DNA of 64,000 nucleotides from Variovorax brevis (GTDB lineage Bacteria > Pseudomonadota > Gammaproteobacteria > Burkholderiales > Burkholderiaceae_C), in contig NZ_JASZYG010000007.1 in the NCBI RefSeq assembly GCF_030317105.1, forward strand, positions 372,001-436,000. The letters run 5' to 3'. This document shows, in pieces, positions 31,895 through 41,115 of this stretch; the first letter of the stretch is position 1, and every line of letters starts with the position of its first letter. A program made the translations under genes and the position numbers. The notes beneath the pieces were generated by a model. It was not told the origin of the DNA and searched no databases. It worked only from the letters and a program-made list of their open reading frames with translations.

Positions 31895-33892
31895 TCAAGC
31901 CGCCAACACAAAAGCCAACGCCGCCGACGCGTCGTACTGCCCCTGTCGACCCCATCCGTTGTTGATGGTCGTCGCCACGTACAGATACTCCGCAAAGCCC
32001 GCCACCGTGCACGCGCCCAGCAGCGTCGCGACCGGCGCCGTCACAGGCGCGGCCGGCGCAGGCACGGCCCCGCCCGTGCTCAGCACCTGATTCACGCCCT
32101 TGATGAGCGAGAACGACCAGTTCGCATAGTTGGCCGGATGCGTGGCCGACAACGCCATCGTCACCGGATTCGGGTTCGACGCGACGCCGTAGTGCAGCAG
32201 TCCGCAAACATTGTCGGCACCCACGCCGCCAATGGTGGGCGCTGACAGCGAGGCCGTGCACGACTGGTTGTTGACCATGATCGTGAGCGGCGTGCTGCTT
32301 TCGATCACCGCGCCCGCACTGGTGGTGAAGTCGATCGTGATCGTGTGCAGCCCGTTGGAGAGCGTGGTCGAGTCGGCCAGCATGCCCAGCGACGGATTCA
32401 TCCACAAGAAGAGCTCCGCGATCGGATGCACCGGATAGAAGTTCGGATTGCCGCCCACGCTCACCGGACCGATGGTCTGCAACACGTAGGTCGTGCCGTT
32501 CCACTTGTAGTCGGTCCAGGTGTCCGCGCGCAGCACGCCGTCGATGCGCACGCGGTAGAACTTGGCCCCGTTGTTGGCCGCGCGCTGGAAGTTGATCATC
32601 AACGGCAGGGTGCCGCCAAAAGGCACGTTGGTCACGGGGTAGAAGTAGCCCGGGTCGGTGGTCGCCAGCCCGCTGGCCTGCACCTTGTCGAAGGGAATGA
32701 AGCCGATGCCCATCAAGAGCGGTCCCGCCGGCTGGAAGAGCACGAAATCGACCTTCTCGACGACTTGGTCGCTGCACACCAGCATGCGGCTCGACGAGAT
32801 CATCGCCACCGACGACGGCCGTGCGGGCACGCCCCCCACCACCAGCGCCGTGCCGCCGTTGACACCGATGCTGGTGATGCGATTGGCCGGGTCGCGCTCG
32901 GCCACCAGCAGCGTGTTTTGCGAAGCGTCGGACCAGGTCAGGTGGAAGGGCGCGACGAGTCCCGTCGCGATCTTCGTCGTGGCGCCGTCGCTGATCTGGA
33001 TGCGGCTCACACGGCCCTGGTCGGGTCCGGCGGTCTGCTCGCTCACATAGGCGAACTGCAGGTCGGCGCTGAGCACGACACCCACGCCGTTCTCGAGATT
33101 CGACACCACGGCCGTGCGCGCCCCGGTGCCGAGGTTGACGCGCCACAGATGGCCCGGCGAGGCGTATTCGATGACATAGGCCACGCCGTGCGCTTCATCC
33201 AGGAAGATCTGCTGCGGCGCGCTCATGCCCGTCGTCACCACCGTGGCCGATGCGCGGTTGGCGCTGGTCAACGTCACGCGCAGCAGGGTGCCCGTGCGCT
33301 CGGTAACGTAGGCGTGCAGGTTGTCGATGCTGACCTTGACGTCTTCGGGATTGGTGTAGCCCGTGCCGATCACCGCATACGCCGGGCTCGGCTTGTAGGT
33401 GATCCACTGGATCGTCATGTCGTAGCCGTAGCTTACGACCTTGACCTTGGCGAAGTTTCCCAGGCTCGTGCGCACGCAGAACACGTCGCCATTCACCAGC
33501 TTGTTGGTGGCGTCGTTGTTGCCCGGAATGGGCGCGGTGCCGTAGGTGAGCGTCTGCAGCGCGCTGGCCGTGACGCCGGTGAAGCTGACCACGCCGAGGT
33601 TGACGATGCGCGCGGTGTTGCGCACGGCCATCTGCCGCGCGGTGGTGGTCATCTGCTCCCACCAGATGTCGTAAGCCGAACCCGTGCCGCCCTGGACCCC
33701 CGTGTCCAGGTCGAACGTGAAAGTGCCCTTCAGCACCGTCGTGCCCTGCGACACGATGGTGGCCGAGGGCAGCAGGTTCAGCCGCGAGAGCTTGCCGGCG
33801 TACTCCACGAAAACGAGTTGATTTTGCGGACTGCGAAAGCTGCACCCAATGGCGCCGCCCAGCCCCGAGACGAGGGGTGTTTGTGTGGTCAT
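31895..33892 (-). CDS. Large unknown protein with beta-propeller-like repeats, 665 aa
   Basis: I do not recognise the family. The ATG at 33892 has GGAGG upstream; the frame extends further without support. There is no signal peptide. Residues about 190-400 contain propeller-like units (DNLHAYVTERTGTLLRVTL, GVAYVIEYASPGHLWRVNL, LQFAYVSEQTAGPDQGRVS), of the YVTN/SMP-30 style. The N-terminal part (about 1-180) and the C-terminal part (about 430-665, with an Ig-like HTITIDFTTSAGAVIESSTPL strand pattern) look like beta-sandwich folds. It ends with a hydrophobic AALAFVLAA. It stands alone between the repeat patch and the acyltransferase pair. A cell-surface or extracellular binding role is possible; nothing proves it. 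Confidence 0.7.
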   Translation of the reverse strand: MTTQTPLVSGLGGAIGCSFRSPQNQLVFVEYAGKLSRLNLLPSATIVSQGTTVLKGTFTFDLDTGVQGGTGSAYDIWWEQMTTTARQMAVRNTARIVNLGVVSFTGVTASALQTLTYGTAPIPGNNDATNKLVNGDVFCVRTSLGNFAKVKVVSYGYDMTIQWITYKPSPAYAVIGTGYTNPEDVKVSIDNLHAYVTERTGTLLRVTLTSANRASATVVTTGMSAPQQIFLDEAHGVAYVIEYASPGHLWRVNLGTGARTAVVSNLENGVGVVLSADLQFAYVSEQTAGPDQGRVSRIQISDGATTKIATGLVAPFHLTWSDASQNTLLVAERDPANRITSIGVNGGTALVVGGVPARPSSVAMISSSRMLVCSDQVVEKVDFVLFQPAGPLLMGIGFIPFDKVQASGLATTDPGYFYPVTNVPFGGTLPLMINFQRAANNGAKFYRVRIDGVLRADTWTDYKWNGTTYVLQTIGPVSVGGNPNFYPVHPIAELFLWMNPSLGMLADSTTLSNGLHTITIDFTTSAGAVIESSTPLTIMVNNQSCTASLSAPTIGGVGADNVCGLLHYGVASNPNPVTMALSATHPANYANWSFSLIKGVNQVLSTGGAVPAPAAPVTAPVATLLGACTVAGFAEYLYVATTINNGWGRQGQYDASAALAFVLAA

Positions 33893-34216
33893 GATGGCCT
33901 CCTTGATGAATTTGCTTGTTCGTCGGCATTGCGCCTGACGTGTTCGCAGAAGCTTTGTAGTCCTGCGTGCCCGCGCAGACCATCCACTTGAAGGCATAGC
34001 GTGGGCTCACTGGCGGCTTATTGGCCTAAGCCGTGGGACAAGAGCCGGTGAGCGATGGGTCGCAACATGGCGCTGACGCATTGGCGACGCGGGCGGCTTC
34101 GGCTTGCGGTTGTGCACGTCGCGACCGCGACGCACACTGCGCCCTGCGCGCCCCTATCATCCGGCTTGCCGAAGGCACCCAGTGCGAATGCGCGACACAA
34201 CACCTGGAGACAAACC
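33893..34216. other. 324-bp divergent gap
   Basis: It separates the propeller-like gene (start 33892) from the acyltransferase (start 34217) and so should hold two promoters. I see no clear repeat, operator or RNA gene. Long frames crossing it are upstream extensions of the neighbours without ribosome sites. Confidence 0.5.
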
Positions 34217-35977
34217 ATGGACCACCTGAGCGGGCTCGACGCAACCTTCCTGCATCTCGAAACACCCGAAATGCCGATGCACGTGGGCTCGCTCAACGTG
34301 CTCGACCTGCCCGAAGGCTACGAGGGCGACTTCTACGAGGATGCCAAGGCCTTCCTGGGCCAGCGCGTCCACCTGGCCGACGTGTTCACGCGCAAGCTCG
34401 CGCTGATGCCCTTCGAGCTGTCGAACCCCGTGTGGGTCGACGAAGAAGAGCTGGACCTCGACTACCACGTGCGCCACATCACGCTGCCCAGGCCCGGCAC
34501 CAATCGCCAGCTTCAACAGTACGTGGCGCGCTTGCATTCGACCCTGCTCGACCGCAGCCGGCCGCTGTGGGAATTCTTCATCATCGATGGCCTGCAGAGC
34601 GGCCAGGTCGCCCTCTACACCAAGGTGCATCACGCAGGCATCGACGGTCAAGCGGGCGTGGCCGTGGGCAAGGCCATCTTCGACCGGGAAGCGACAGGCC
34701 GCGTCGTCCATCCGCCGCGGGCGCGTCCGCGCACCAACAAATACCAGCTCGGCATGGCAGAACTCGCCGCTGCCGCGATGCGCAACACGGCGCAGCAATA
34801 CGTCAAGCTGTTCAAGATGGTGCCGGCGGTTGCCAAGGCCATCGGCAGTCTCGCGCGGCCGGACGAGAAGGCTGTGGAAACACTTTTGTCGAAGGCGCCC
34901 GCGAAGTTCAACCTGCTGGCGCCCAAGACGGTGTTCAACGTGCCGATCACGAACCAGCGCAGCTTTGCGGGCCGCACGATCCCGCTGGCGGAAACCAAGC
35001 AGATTGCAAAGCACTTCGGCGTGACCCTGAACGACGTCGTGATGGCCACGGTGGCCGGCGCGCTGCGCCACTACCTGAAGGACACCAACGACCTGCCCGA
35101 CAAGCCGCTGGTGGCCGGCGTGCCGGTGAGCCTTCGCGAAGCGGGCGACGAGACCGCCAACAACCAGGCGAGCATGATCCTGGTGGGCCTGGCGACCGAC
35201 ATCAAGGATCCGGTGGAACGCCTCAAGGCGATCAATGCGTCGTCGACCCGCGCGAAGTCGACCATGAGCAAGTTCAAGGCGGCCATACCGGACGACTTCC
35301 CCATGTTCGGGGCGCCATGGTTGATGTCTGGCGCCGCGTCGGCCTTTGGCCGGTCGAACATCGTGAAGCTGATGCCGGCGGTGGCCAATGTCGCCATCTC
35401 CAATGTGGCGGGCGCGCCGTTTCCGATGTATTTCGCGGGTGCGATGGTCACCTGCTATTACCCGGTGTCCATCGCCAGCCACGGCACGGCGCTCAACGTC
35501 ACGGTGCAGAGCTACAACGGCCGGATGGACTACGGCCTGATCGCCTGCCGACGTGCGGTGCCCGACATCACGGAGATCGGAGACCACCTGCTGGCGGAGC
35601 ACAAGCTGCTGCTGGGGTTGGCCGGTGGCGCGCATGCGGCGGAGGCCGCGCCTGCGGAGACGGCCGGTTCCGTTGTTGCGCAGGTGCGGGAAGAGCCCGT
35701 GGTCGCGCGCAAGAAGGCGGCGCCGCGCAAGCGTGTGGCAAAGGCAGTGGCATCCCCCGTGGCCAAAACAGTCGCCGATACACCCGCCAAGACTGGCGCC
35801 AAGACATCCGCCAAGACACCTGCCAAGCCTGTCCTCAAGACGGTCGCCAAGCCCGCGGCCAAGCCCACAGCCAAGACGGCGAAAAGCCCGACCGGGCGCG
35901 TACGCGCCACAGGCACCACCACCACTGCCAAGCGCACCGCCCGCCCGAGCGGTAATCAAGGCAAGGCAGCACCGTGA
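34217..35977 (+). CDS. Wax ester synthase/diacylglycerol acyltransferase (WS/DGAT) with Lys/Ala-rich tail
   Basis: 586 residues from the ATG at 34217 (TGGAGA upstream). The catalytic HHxxxDG is KVHHAGIDGQ (about residues 136-145). The N-terminal MDHLSGLDATFLHLET and the later NDVVMATVAGALRHYL and VSLREAGDETANNQASMILVGL blocks are standard. The normal enzyme ends near residue 470. After it comes a tail of about 110 residues rich in Ala, Lys, Thr and Pro (repeated 'AKT/PAK' units), like the histone-H1-like tails of AlgP or PhaF. It uses acyl-CoA to make wax esters or triacylglycerol. The stop overlaps the next start (TGATG). Confidence 0.9.
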   Translation: MDHLSGLDATFLHLETPEMPMHVGSLNVLDLPEGYEGDFYEDAKAFLGQRVHLADVFTRKLALMPFELSNPVWVDEEELDLDYHVRHITLPRPGTNRQLQQYVARLHSTLLDRSRPLWEFFIIDGLQSGQVALYTKVHHAGIDGQAGVAVGKAIFDREATGRVVHPPRARPRTNKYQLGMAELAAAAMRNTAQQYVKLFKMVPAVAKAIGSLARPDEKAVETLLSKAPAKFNLLAPKTVFNVPITNQRSFAGRTIPLAETKQIAKHFGVTLNDVVMATVAGALRHYLKDTNDLPDKPLVAGVPVSLREAGDETANNQASMILVGLATDIKDPVERLKAINASSTRAKSTMSKFKAAIPDDFPMFGAPWLMSGAASAFGRSNIVKLMPAVANVAISNVAGAPFPMYFAGAMVTCYYPVSIASHGTALNVTVQSYNGRMDYGLIACRRAVPDITEIGDHLLAEHKLLLGLAGGAHAAEAAPAETAGSVVAQVREEPVVARKKAAPRKRVAKAVASPVAKTVADTPAKTGAKTSAKTPAKPVLKTVAKPAAKPTAKTAKSPTGRVRATGTTTTAKRTARPSGNQGKAAP

Positions 35978-36762
35978 TGGCTTCCGCGACCACGCACGAT
36001 GCGGAGGGCGACAAGCTCGCGCCGCCCTCGCGTCTGCTCCTGCTGGCCGAATGGCGCGCGCTCTGGGAACTGGGCGCAGGCATTGCCGCCTGGCCGTTGT
36101 TGCAATTGGCGCCGCGCGGCGACGGGCATCCAGTCCTGGTGCTCCCCGGACTTGCCGCGGGCGATGCGTCGACCGGGCTGCTGCGCCGCTATCTCAAGAG
36201 TCGCGGTTACGACGCGCACGGTTGGGGCCTGGGCCGCAACCTGGGACCGCGCAAGGGCGTGGAACAGGGCATGTCCAGCGCATTGCGCCGGCTGCACGAT
36301 GACAGCGGCGCGAAGGTGAGCTTGGTGGGCTGGAGCTTGGGAGGCGTGTATGCCCGCCTGCTCGCATCCAGGCATCCGGAACTGGTGCGCAACGTCATCA
36401 CGCTGGGCAGCCCTTTTGTCGGTCACCCCCGGGCCACCAACGCGTGGCGCCTGTATGAATGGGTGAGCGGCCAGAAGTCCGATGACGCCAGGCGCAGGCA
36501 GCACGTGAGCCCGACACCTCCCGTGCCCACCACCTCGATCTTCAGTCGCTCCGACGGCATCGTCGCCTGGCGCAGCAGCATCGAGAAAATCGGGCCGCAG
36601 TCGGAGAACATCGAGGTCATCGCCAGCCACATCGGCCTCGGCGTGCACCCCGCGGTGCTCTATGCCCTGGCCGATCGGCTCGCGCAGCCCGAAGGCCAAT
36701 GGAAACCGTTCAACCGACAGGCGTTGGCGCTCCTCTATCCAGACCCGGGCCGCGCCGGCTGA
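35977..36762 (+). CDS. Alpha/beta hydrolase coupled to the acyltransferase
   Basis: 261 residues; the ATG at 35977 uses the last base of the upstream TGA. The nucleophile elbow is SLVGWSLGGVYARL, the acid is probably in SRSDGIVAWR and the His in ASHIGLGVHP. The early VLVLPGLAAGD block is typical of lipase/esterase-like members. The 1-base overlap with the WS/DGAT gene means the two are made together, so a role in neutral-lipid turnover or acyl supply is likely. There is no signal peptide, so it is probably cytoplasmic or granule-bound. Substrate not known. Confidence 0.88.
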   Translation: MASATTHDAEGDKLAPPSRLLLLAEWRALWELGAGIAAWPLLQLAPRGDGHPVLVLPGLAAGDASTGLLRRYLKSRGYDAHGWGLGRNLGPRKGVEQGMSSALRRLHDDSGAKVSLVGWSLGGVYARLLASRHPELVRNVITLGSPFVGHPRATNAWRLYEWVSGQKSDDARRRQHVSPTPPVPTTSIFSRSDGIVAWRSSIEKIGPQSENIEVIASHIGLGVHPAVLYALADRLAQPEGQWKPFNRQALALLYPDPGRAG

Positions 36763-37113
36763 CATCGGCCAGTCGACGGGTCAGGTCGCCGCAACTCACC
36801 GTTCGGCCGAGCCATCGACGTAAACGGATAGCACTTTTGCTTTCCAAATAGTGGATCCCACAGGGGGCACCTTCGCCTATGCTGGCGGCGGATGTCAGTG
36901 CCATTGGTTGCTGGCTTACATGCCCATACACCTTGCCATGGAACCATGTCCCCATGAGCCAATACCTACTTGTAGCAAGTCTTGCCATCGCATCTGCCAC
37001 GGCGTTTGTTCTTGTGGCGCCGGCTGATGCCGCGTCCGTGCAATGGGAGGTGCCGGCGCTCGCTTCGACGAAGTAAGCAAAAGCTGAAAGCGTGACGGCA
37101 CAATCCGTTCAGG
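36763..37113. other. 351-bp gap before the MFS gene
   Basis: An AT-richer stretch near 36820-36880 may hold a promoter. Apart from the possible small protein at 36954-37076, I see no gene, repeat or RNA here. Confidence 0.4.
36954..37076 (+). CDS. Possible 40-residue small membrane or exported protein
   Basis: An ATG at 36954 opens MSQYLLVASLAIASATAFVLVAPADAAS and then a short tail. The composition is that of a signal peptide or a single membrane segment with an APADAAS cleavage-like site. No clear ribosome site is seen and there is no family to compare. It could be chance coding in a promoter region. Confidence 0.3.
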   Translation: MSQYLLVASLAIASATAFVLVAPADAASVQWEVPALASTK

Positions 37114-38373
37114 ATGCCCACCACGCGAACAACCACCGCAGCTTCCGCTCCATCCTTCGCAGCCCTGCGCCATCGCGGTTACTTGGCCCTCGCCGGCACT
37201 TATCTGCTGGCGATGATGGCCGACAACGTCGAGCACGTCATCAGCTACTGGATGGCGTTCCAGAAGTTCCAGTCGCCCGCGCTCGGCGGCTTTGCGGTGG
37301 TGTCGCACTGGCTGCCTTTCCTGCTGTTCTCGGTGCCGGTGGGCGCGCTGGCCGACCGGGTCGATCCGCGTCGGCTCATCCAGTGCGGCATGGCGCTGTT
37401 CATGATCGCCTCGGCGGGATGGGCCTTTTTCTTCATCACCGATTCGCTGCAGATGTGGCACGCGATGGTGCTCTTGGTCATCCACGGCTGTGCCGGCGTG
37501 CTGTGGCAGGGTGCCACGCAATTGTTGCTGCATGACGTGGTGCCGCCGGCGGACCTGCCCAGCGGCGTGCGTCTGCTCGCAACGGCGCGCTATCTCGGTG
37601 TGCTGGTCGGCCCTGCCGTGGGCGGCGCCATCATGCTGACCATCGGGCCGCGCTACGGCTTGCTGCTCAACACGCTGTTCTTCCTGCCGGCCTTCCTCTG
37701 GTTGTGGCGCGCGCCGTACGGGCCGCGTTTTCGGGCCGTGGCCGCGGCGCCGGCGCGTGCGGTTCGCGGGCTGGCGGACATCGTCCAGACGATCGTGGAA
37801 GTGCGCTCCAACCGCGTGCTGGCTTCGATGATCCTGCTGGCCGGGATGGCGTCTTTCTTCGTGGCCAACAGCTACCAGGCGCTCATGCCCGGCTTTGCCC
37901 GCGACCTGGGCCACGGCGACCCCGGCACGACCTACAGCATGCTGCTGGCCGCCGACGCAGCCGGCGCACTGATGGCCGGCCTGTTGATGGAAAGCCGCGG
38001 CGGCCTGCTGCGCGCCGCGCCTTCCACGGCGCTGGGGCTGTGCATGCTCTGGTGCCTGGCGCTTGCCGGCTTCGCCATGACCACGGCCTATCCGGTGGCG
38101 TTGCTGTTGCTGTTTGCGGCCGGCGTGTTCGAGCTGTCTTTCAGTGCGATGGCGCAGACGCTGGTGCAGCTCAATGCGCCGGCCGCATCGCGCGGGCGGG
38201 TGATCGGCCTGTTCAACATGTCGGCGCTCGGGCTGCGGGCCTTTGCCGGCGTCACGGTGGGGTTGGGCGGCAGCGCGATCGGCATTCATGCCTCGCTGGC
38301 GGCCGCGGCCATGAGCCTGTTCGCCTTGCTGGTGTTGCTGCATCTCTGGCTCGCGCGACGGGCACGCGCCTGA
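37114..38373 (+). CDS. MFS transporter
   Basis: 419 residues, about 12 membrane segments. The loop 2-3 motif is GALADRVDPRRLIQCG and the middle loop is followed by a second six-helix half (LAGMASFFVANSYQALMPGF...). It resembles the enterobactin exporter/macrolide-type drug:proton antiporter group more than sugar or acid importers. The substrate cannot be assigned. It is collinear with the WS/DGAT pair but 351 bp away, so it probably has its own promoter. Confidence 0.87.
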   Translation: MPTTRTTTAASAPSFAALRHRGYLALAGTYLLAMMADNVEHVISYWMAFQKFQSPALGGFAVVSHWLPFLLFSVPVGALADRVDPRRLIQCGMALFMIASAGWAFFFITDSLQMWHAMVLLVIHGCAGVLWQGATQLLLHDVVPPADLPSGVRLLATARYLGVLVGPAVGGAIMLTIGPRYGLLLNTLFFLPAFLWLWRAPYGPRFRAVAAAPARAVRGLADIVQTIVEVRSNRVLASMILLAGMASFFVANSYQALMPGFARDLGHGDPGTTYSMLLAADAAGALMAGLLMESRGGLLRAAPSTALGLCMLWCLALAGFAMTTAYPVALLLLFAAGVFELSFSAMAQTLVQLNAPAASRGRVIGLFNMSALGLRAFAGVTVGLGGSAIGIHASLAAAAMSLFALLVLLHLWLARRARA

Positions 38374-38876
38374 CGGGTCTGACGGGCAACAGCCCTGTCG
38401 GGCCATCGGTACCGAAACATCCCGAGCGCCCATCCCTTGGGGCGATTACCAAGAGCGAAGTAAGACGAACGTAGTAAGCTTTGAGCGAGCGCGCTCGGCG
38501 CTCACATAAAAAATTCAGGGGGAGACAAATCGTGCAAGCCTTCATCGGTATTGAACGCGTTCGGCTTGGAAATCTGCGCTGTGCAGCGCACGGCCGACTT
38601 CAAACGGGTGCCTTTCTGGCGCACCCACACCACGACTTGGCGCCGTCAGTGCGCCTGGTTCCCCGAGTCGATCGCTGAGTCTTCTCACCGCGTCTTCAGC
38701 CCGCTTGCCAAAAGTTTTTGGCCTCAATGTTCGCGAATGCTTTGCAGTTTGCAAACGCGATGGGCCCGTGCGTTACATCGCGACCTGCATGAGCAGACGC
38801 AAGGCAGCCACGATGCCAGCATTCTTGCGACAGCGCGCCCATTGAAGACGCCTTCTTGTCCTTGCTGAAATTGCCG
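38374..38876. other. 503-bp gap upstream of the ter-type operon
   Basis: No gene is supported. A GC hairpin-like stretch (GAGCGAGCGCGCTCGGCGCTC, about 38483-38503) is followed by ATAAAAAATT and may end the MFS transcript. Short open frames at 38532-38678 and 38551-38868 have no recognisable content. The promoter of the operon starting at 38877 should lie here. Confidence 0.4.
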
Positions 38877-39902
38877 ATGCGTATCTGGTTTAACCGCCCC
38901 TTTGCCCTTGCCTACCGTGTGTTGTCCCTGATTCGCGAGGCCGATGCGGCCCGGCAATTCACGCTGATCTGTACCCACAAGCAAGCCTTTTTCACGGGCT
39001 ATGCGGCCGCCGACGAATGGCAGGTGGAACCCGCCGACCTGGACCTGGATGCTGACGCGTATCGCGACTGGTGCCTGGATTTCGCTGTCCGGCAAAAGAT
39101 CGATGTCATCGTTCCCGGCCACGAAACGGCCGCACTGGTGCGTGCAGGTGACATGTTTGCCGCTCACGGCATTCGCCTGCTGGCGCCGGCCCATGCCGAA
39201 ACGCTGCCCAAGCTGCATGACAAATCATGGGTGTATGGGCAGTTGGCAGATCAGCATTTCCTGGCAAGTTCCGTGGACCTGCACCACCCCGGCCAACTCG
39301 CTGAAGCGGTGGAATCGATATGGGCGCAAGGCCACCGCGCCTGCATCAAGCCCACCGTGTCGGTGTACGGAAAGGGCTTCTACCGGCTGATGCACCCCGA
39401 CGACACGCGCAGGCCATTGCGCGGCTTGTCACTCGACGAATGGATGCGGAAGTCGGTCGCCGAAGACGGCACTTGCGCTGCGCAGCAAGTGCTGGAGTAT
39501 TTGCCGGGCCACGAATTCAGCGTGGACTGCGTTGCGGACCAGGGTCATTGGGTGGCGGGCGTCGTCAGGAAAAAAGCCATTCTCAGCAACACCCAATTGC
39601 TGGACGACAACCCGCTCTTGCTGCGATACGCGCAATGCCTGATCGAGCGTTTCGGCCTGAACGGCATGATCAACGTGCAGTTCAAGGAAGACGCCCAGGG
39701 CATGCCCAGGCTGCTGGAAATCAACCCGCGAGCCTCCGGTGGCATCGCCATGAGTTGCCTGTCCGGCATCAACTTGCCGTACCTGGCCTTGCGCGGCTTT
39801 GTGGATGGCTACGCCGGGCTTGCCATTCCCCCGGCCCGCCTGGGCCAGCGCGTGACCGAGATCGGCGTGGCCATCAGCCTGCCGACGGACCATGCGGGAT
39901 AA
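38877..39902 (+). CDS. ATP-grasp protein of a ter-type nucleoside-like biosynthetic operon
   Basis: 341 residues from the ATG at 38877; TTG codons up to 38856 are possible. MRIWFNRPFALAYRVLSLIRE is the typical N-terminus of this ATP-grasp group. The pre-ATP-grasp domain (about 1-110) is followed by the ATP-grasp fold, with the substrate and Mg-binding block LLEINPRASGGIAMSCL (about 280-296). Such enzymes ligate a carboxylate to an amine or thiol using ATP. It is the first gene of five that are tightly packed (gaps or overlaps of at most 13 bp). The set matches the predicted nucleoside-like metabolite module of tellurite-resistance operons. The metabolite is unknown. Confidence 0.85.
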   Translation: MRIWFNRPFALAYRVLSLIREADAARQFTLICTHKQAFFTGYAAADEWQVEPADLDLDADAYRDWCLDFAVRQKIDVIVPGHETAALVRAGDMFAAHGIRLLAPAHAETLPKLHDKSWVYGQLADQHFLASSVDLHHPGQLAEAVESIWAQGHRACIKPTVSVYGKGFYRLMHPDDTRRPLRGLSLDEWMRKSVAEDGTCAAQQVLEYLPGHEFSVDCVADQGHWVAGVVRKKAILSNTQLLDDNPLLLRYAQCLIERFGLNGMINVQFKEDAQGMPRLLEINPRASGGIAMSCLSGINLPYLALRGFVDGYAGLAIPPARLGQRVTEIGVAISLPTDHAG

Positions 39903-39915
39903 GGGGCAGGCCGTC

Positions 39916-41115
39916 ATGCAAGAAGACGCGATGCGCGCGCAGGTCGAACTGCCGACCGGCTGCCTGAAAATTTCCCTGGACCGTGCGGACTGGCCCTTGC
40001 ACGAACTCTGCGGCTTCGCTGCGCGCCACAACCCCAAGCGCGGCTTCCTGTTCGTCAGCAAGGTGTTGGGCAAGCACTGGCCCTGCAAGCCGTCCGTGAT
40101 GCGCGCCGCGCACTTCGCGCTGGCAACCAAGCTGGCTGCACCAGGCGATGCGCCTGCCTTGTTCATTGGCCTTGCCGAAACGGCGACCGGCTTGGGGCAA
40201 GGCGTGTTCGAACAGTACCTGGAGCGATTCGGGCAGGGGAGTGCGCTTTATGTACAGACCACCCGCTATCCGTTGTCCGGCGCCCAGATGCTGCCCTTTC
40301 TGGAGCGTCACAGCCACGCGCAGAACCTGCGCCTGCATGTGCCCGAGCGTGAGGATTGGGCAGGCATGTTCAAGCGGGCCCGCCTGTTGGTGCTGGTGGA
40401 CGATGAACTGAGCACGGGCGACACCTGCCTCAGCCTGATTGCCGCCTATGGCGCACAGAATCCAGCGCTTGAAGAAATCGCCGCGGTGTCGCTCAGCAAC
40501 TTCATGGGCGAGGCGGGGCAGGTCCGCTTTCGCGAGCAACTGGCGCTTCTGGATGTTGCGGGTGCAACGCCCAGGAAGGTGAGCTTTCCCGCATTGGTGG
40601 AAGGCCAGTTCAACTTCTCGCCCAACGCGAGTTTTTTTCAGGCGCCACCGCCGCCTGCGGCCCAAGCGGACATGGGGTGCCGTCGCGCGTACAACAGCGC
40701 GGCAAGCGCACGTCTGGGGAGTGATTCATTCCTGGCATTGCCGGAGTCGCTGGTTGACGGGTTGGCAGAAACGCTGCCTCGCGACAAACCGGTGCTCGTG
40801 TTGGGCAGCGGCGAGTTCATGCATCCGGCCTACGTGCTGGGCACTGCACTGGAAGAGGCGGGCCTGGACGTTCGCATCCAGTCCACCACGCGCTCACCGG
40901 TGCTGATGGGCGCCAGCATCGGCTCGCGTCAGCCCTTGCCGGATCTCTATGGCGAAGGCATCCCCAACGCGCTCTACAACTTCAAGGCCGACGATTACGG
41001 CGCCGTGCTGCTGTGCCATGAATGCCCTGAGGGTGCCGACGACGGCAGCCTCGCCACCAGCTTGCAGCTTCTCGGCGCACGCGGCATCGCCTTCAACCGG
41101 GGGATTGACGCATGA
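39916..41115 (+). CDS. Phosphoribosyltransferase with TRSP-type C-terminal domain
   Basis: 399 residues from the ATG at 39916 (AAGGGG upstream); an in-frame ATG at 39892 overlaps the ATP-grasp stop but lacks a ribosome site. The PRPP loop is LVLVDDELSTGDT (about residues 158-170), a type I PRTase motif. The C-terminal part (about 270-399, with VLGSGEFMHPAYVLGTALEEAGLDV and STTRSPVLMG) is the TRSP domain that accompanies this PRTase in ter operons (the T-R-S-P residues are visible). It should transfer ribose-5-phosphate to or from a base-like group. It overlaps the HAD gene by 4 bp (ATGA). Confidence 0.85.
   Translation: MQEDAMRAQVELPTGCLKISLDRADWPLHELCGFAARHNPKRGFLFVSKVLGKHWPCKPSVMRAAHFALATKLAAPGDAPALFIGLAETATGLGQGVFEQYLERFGQGSALYVQTTRYPLSGAQMLPFLERHSHAQNLRLHVPEREDWAGMFKRARLLVLVDDELSTGDTCLSLIAAYGAQNPALEEIAAVSLSNFMGEAGQVRFREQLALLDVAGATPRKVSFPALVEGQFNFSPNASFFQAPPPPAAQADMGCRRAYNSAASARLGSDSFLALPESLVDGLAETLPRDKPVLVLGSGEFMHPAYVLGTALEEAGLDVRIQSTTRSPVLMGASIGSRQPLPDLYGEGIPNALYNFKADDYGAVLLCHECPEGADDGSLATSLQLLGARGIAFNRGIDA

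Noticed and set aside
31087..31965. 292-codon plus frame over the inverted-repeat patch
   Set aside because: Low-complexity Arg/Pro/Thr content, and the frame runs into the propeller gene on the other strand. The repeats explain the open frame better than a protein does.
32345..33991. 548-codon plus frame opposite the propeller-like gene
   Set aside because: His/Arg-rich, with no ribosome site. The minus-strand gene has GGAGG and a protein-like composition.
38532..38678. GTG frame of 48 codons with a nearby GGGGGAGA
   Set aside because: The ribosome-site-like sequence is good, but the short product has no recognisable feature and nothing shows conservation.
38551..38868. 105-codon frame before the ter-type operon
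   Set aside because: TTG start without a ribosome site, Trp/His/Cys-rich, unlike the neighbours. Treated as non-coding leader.
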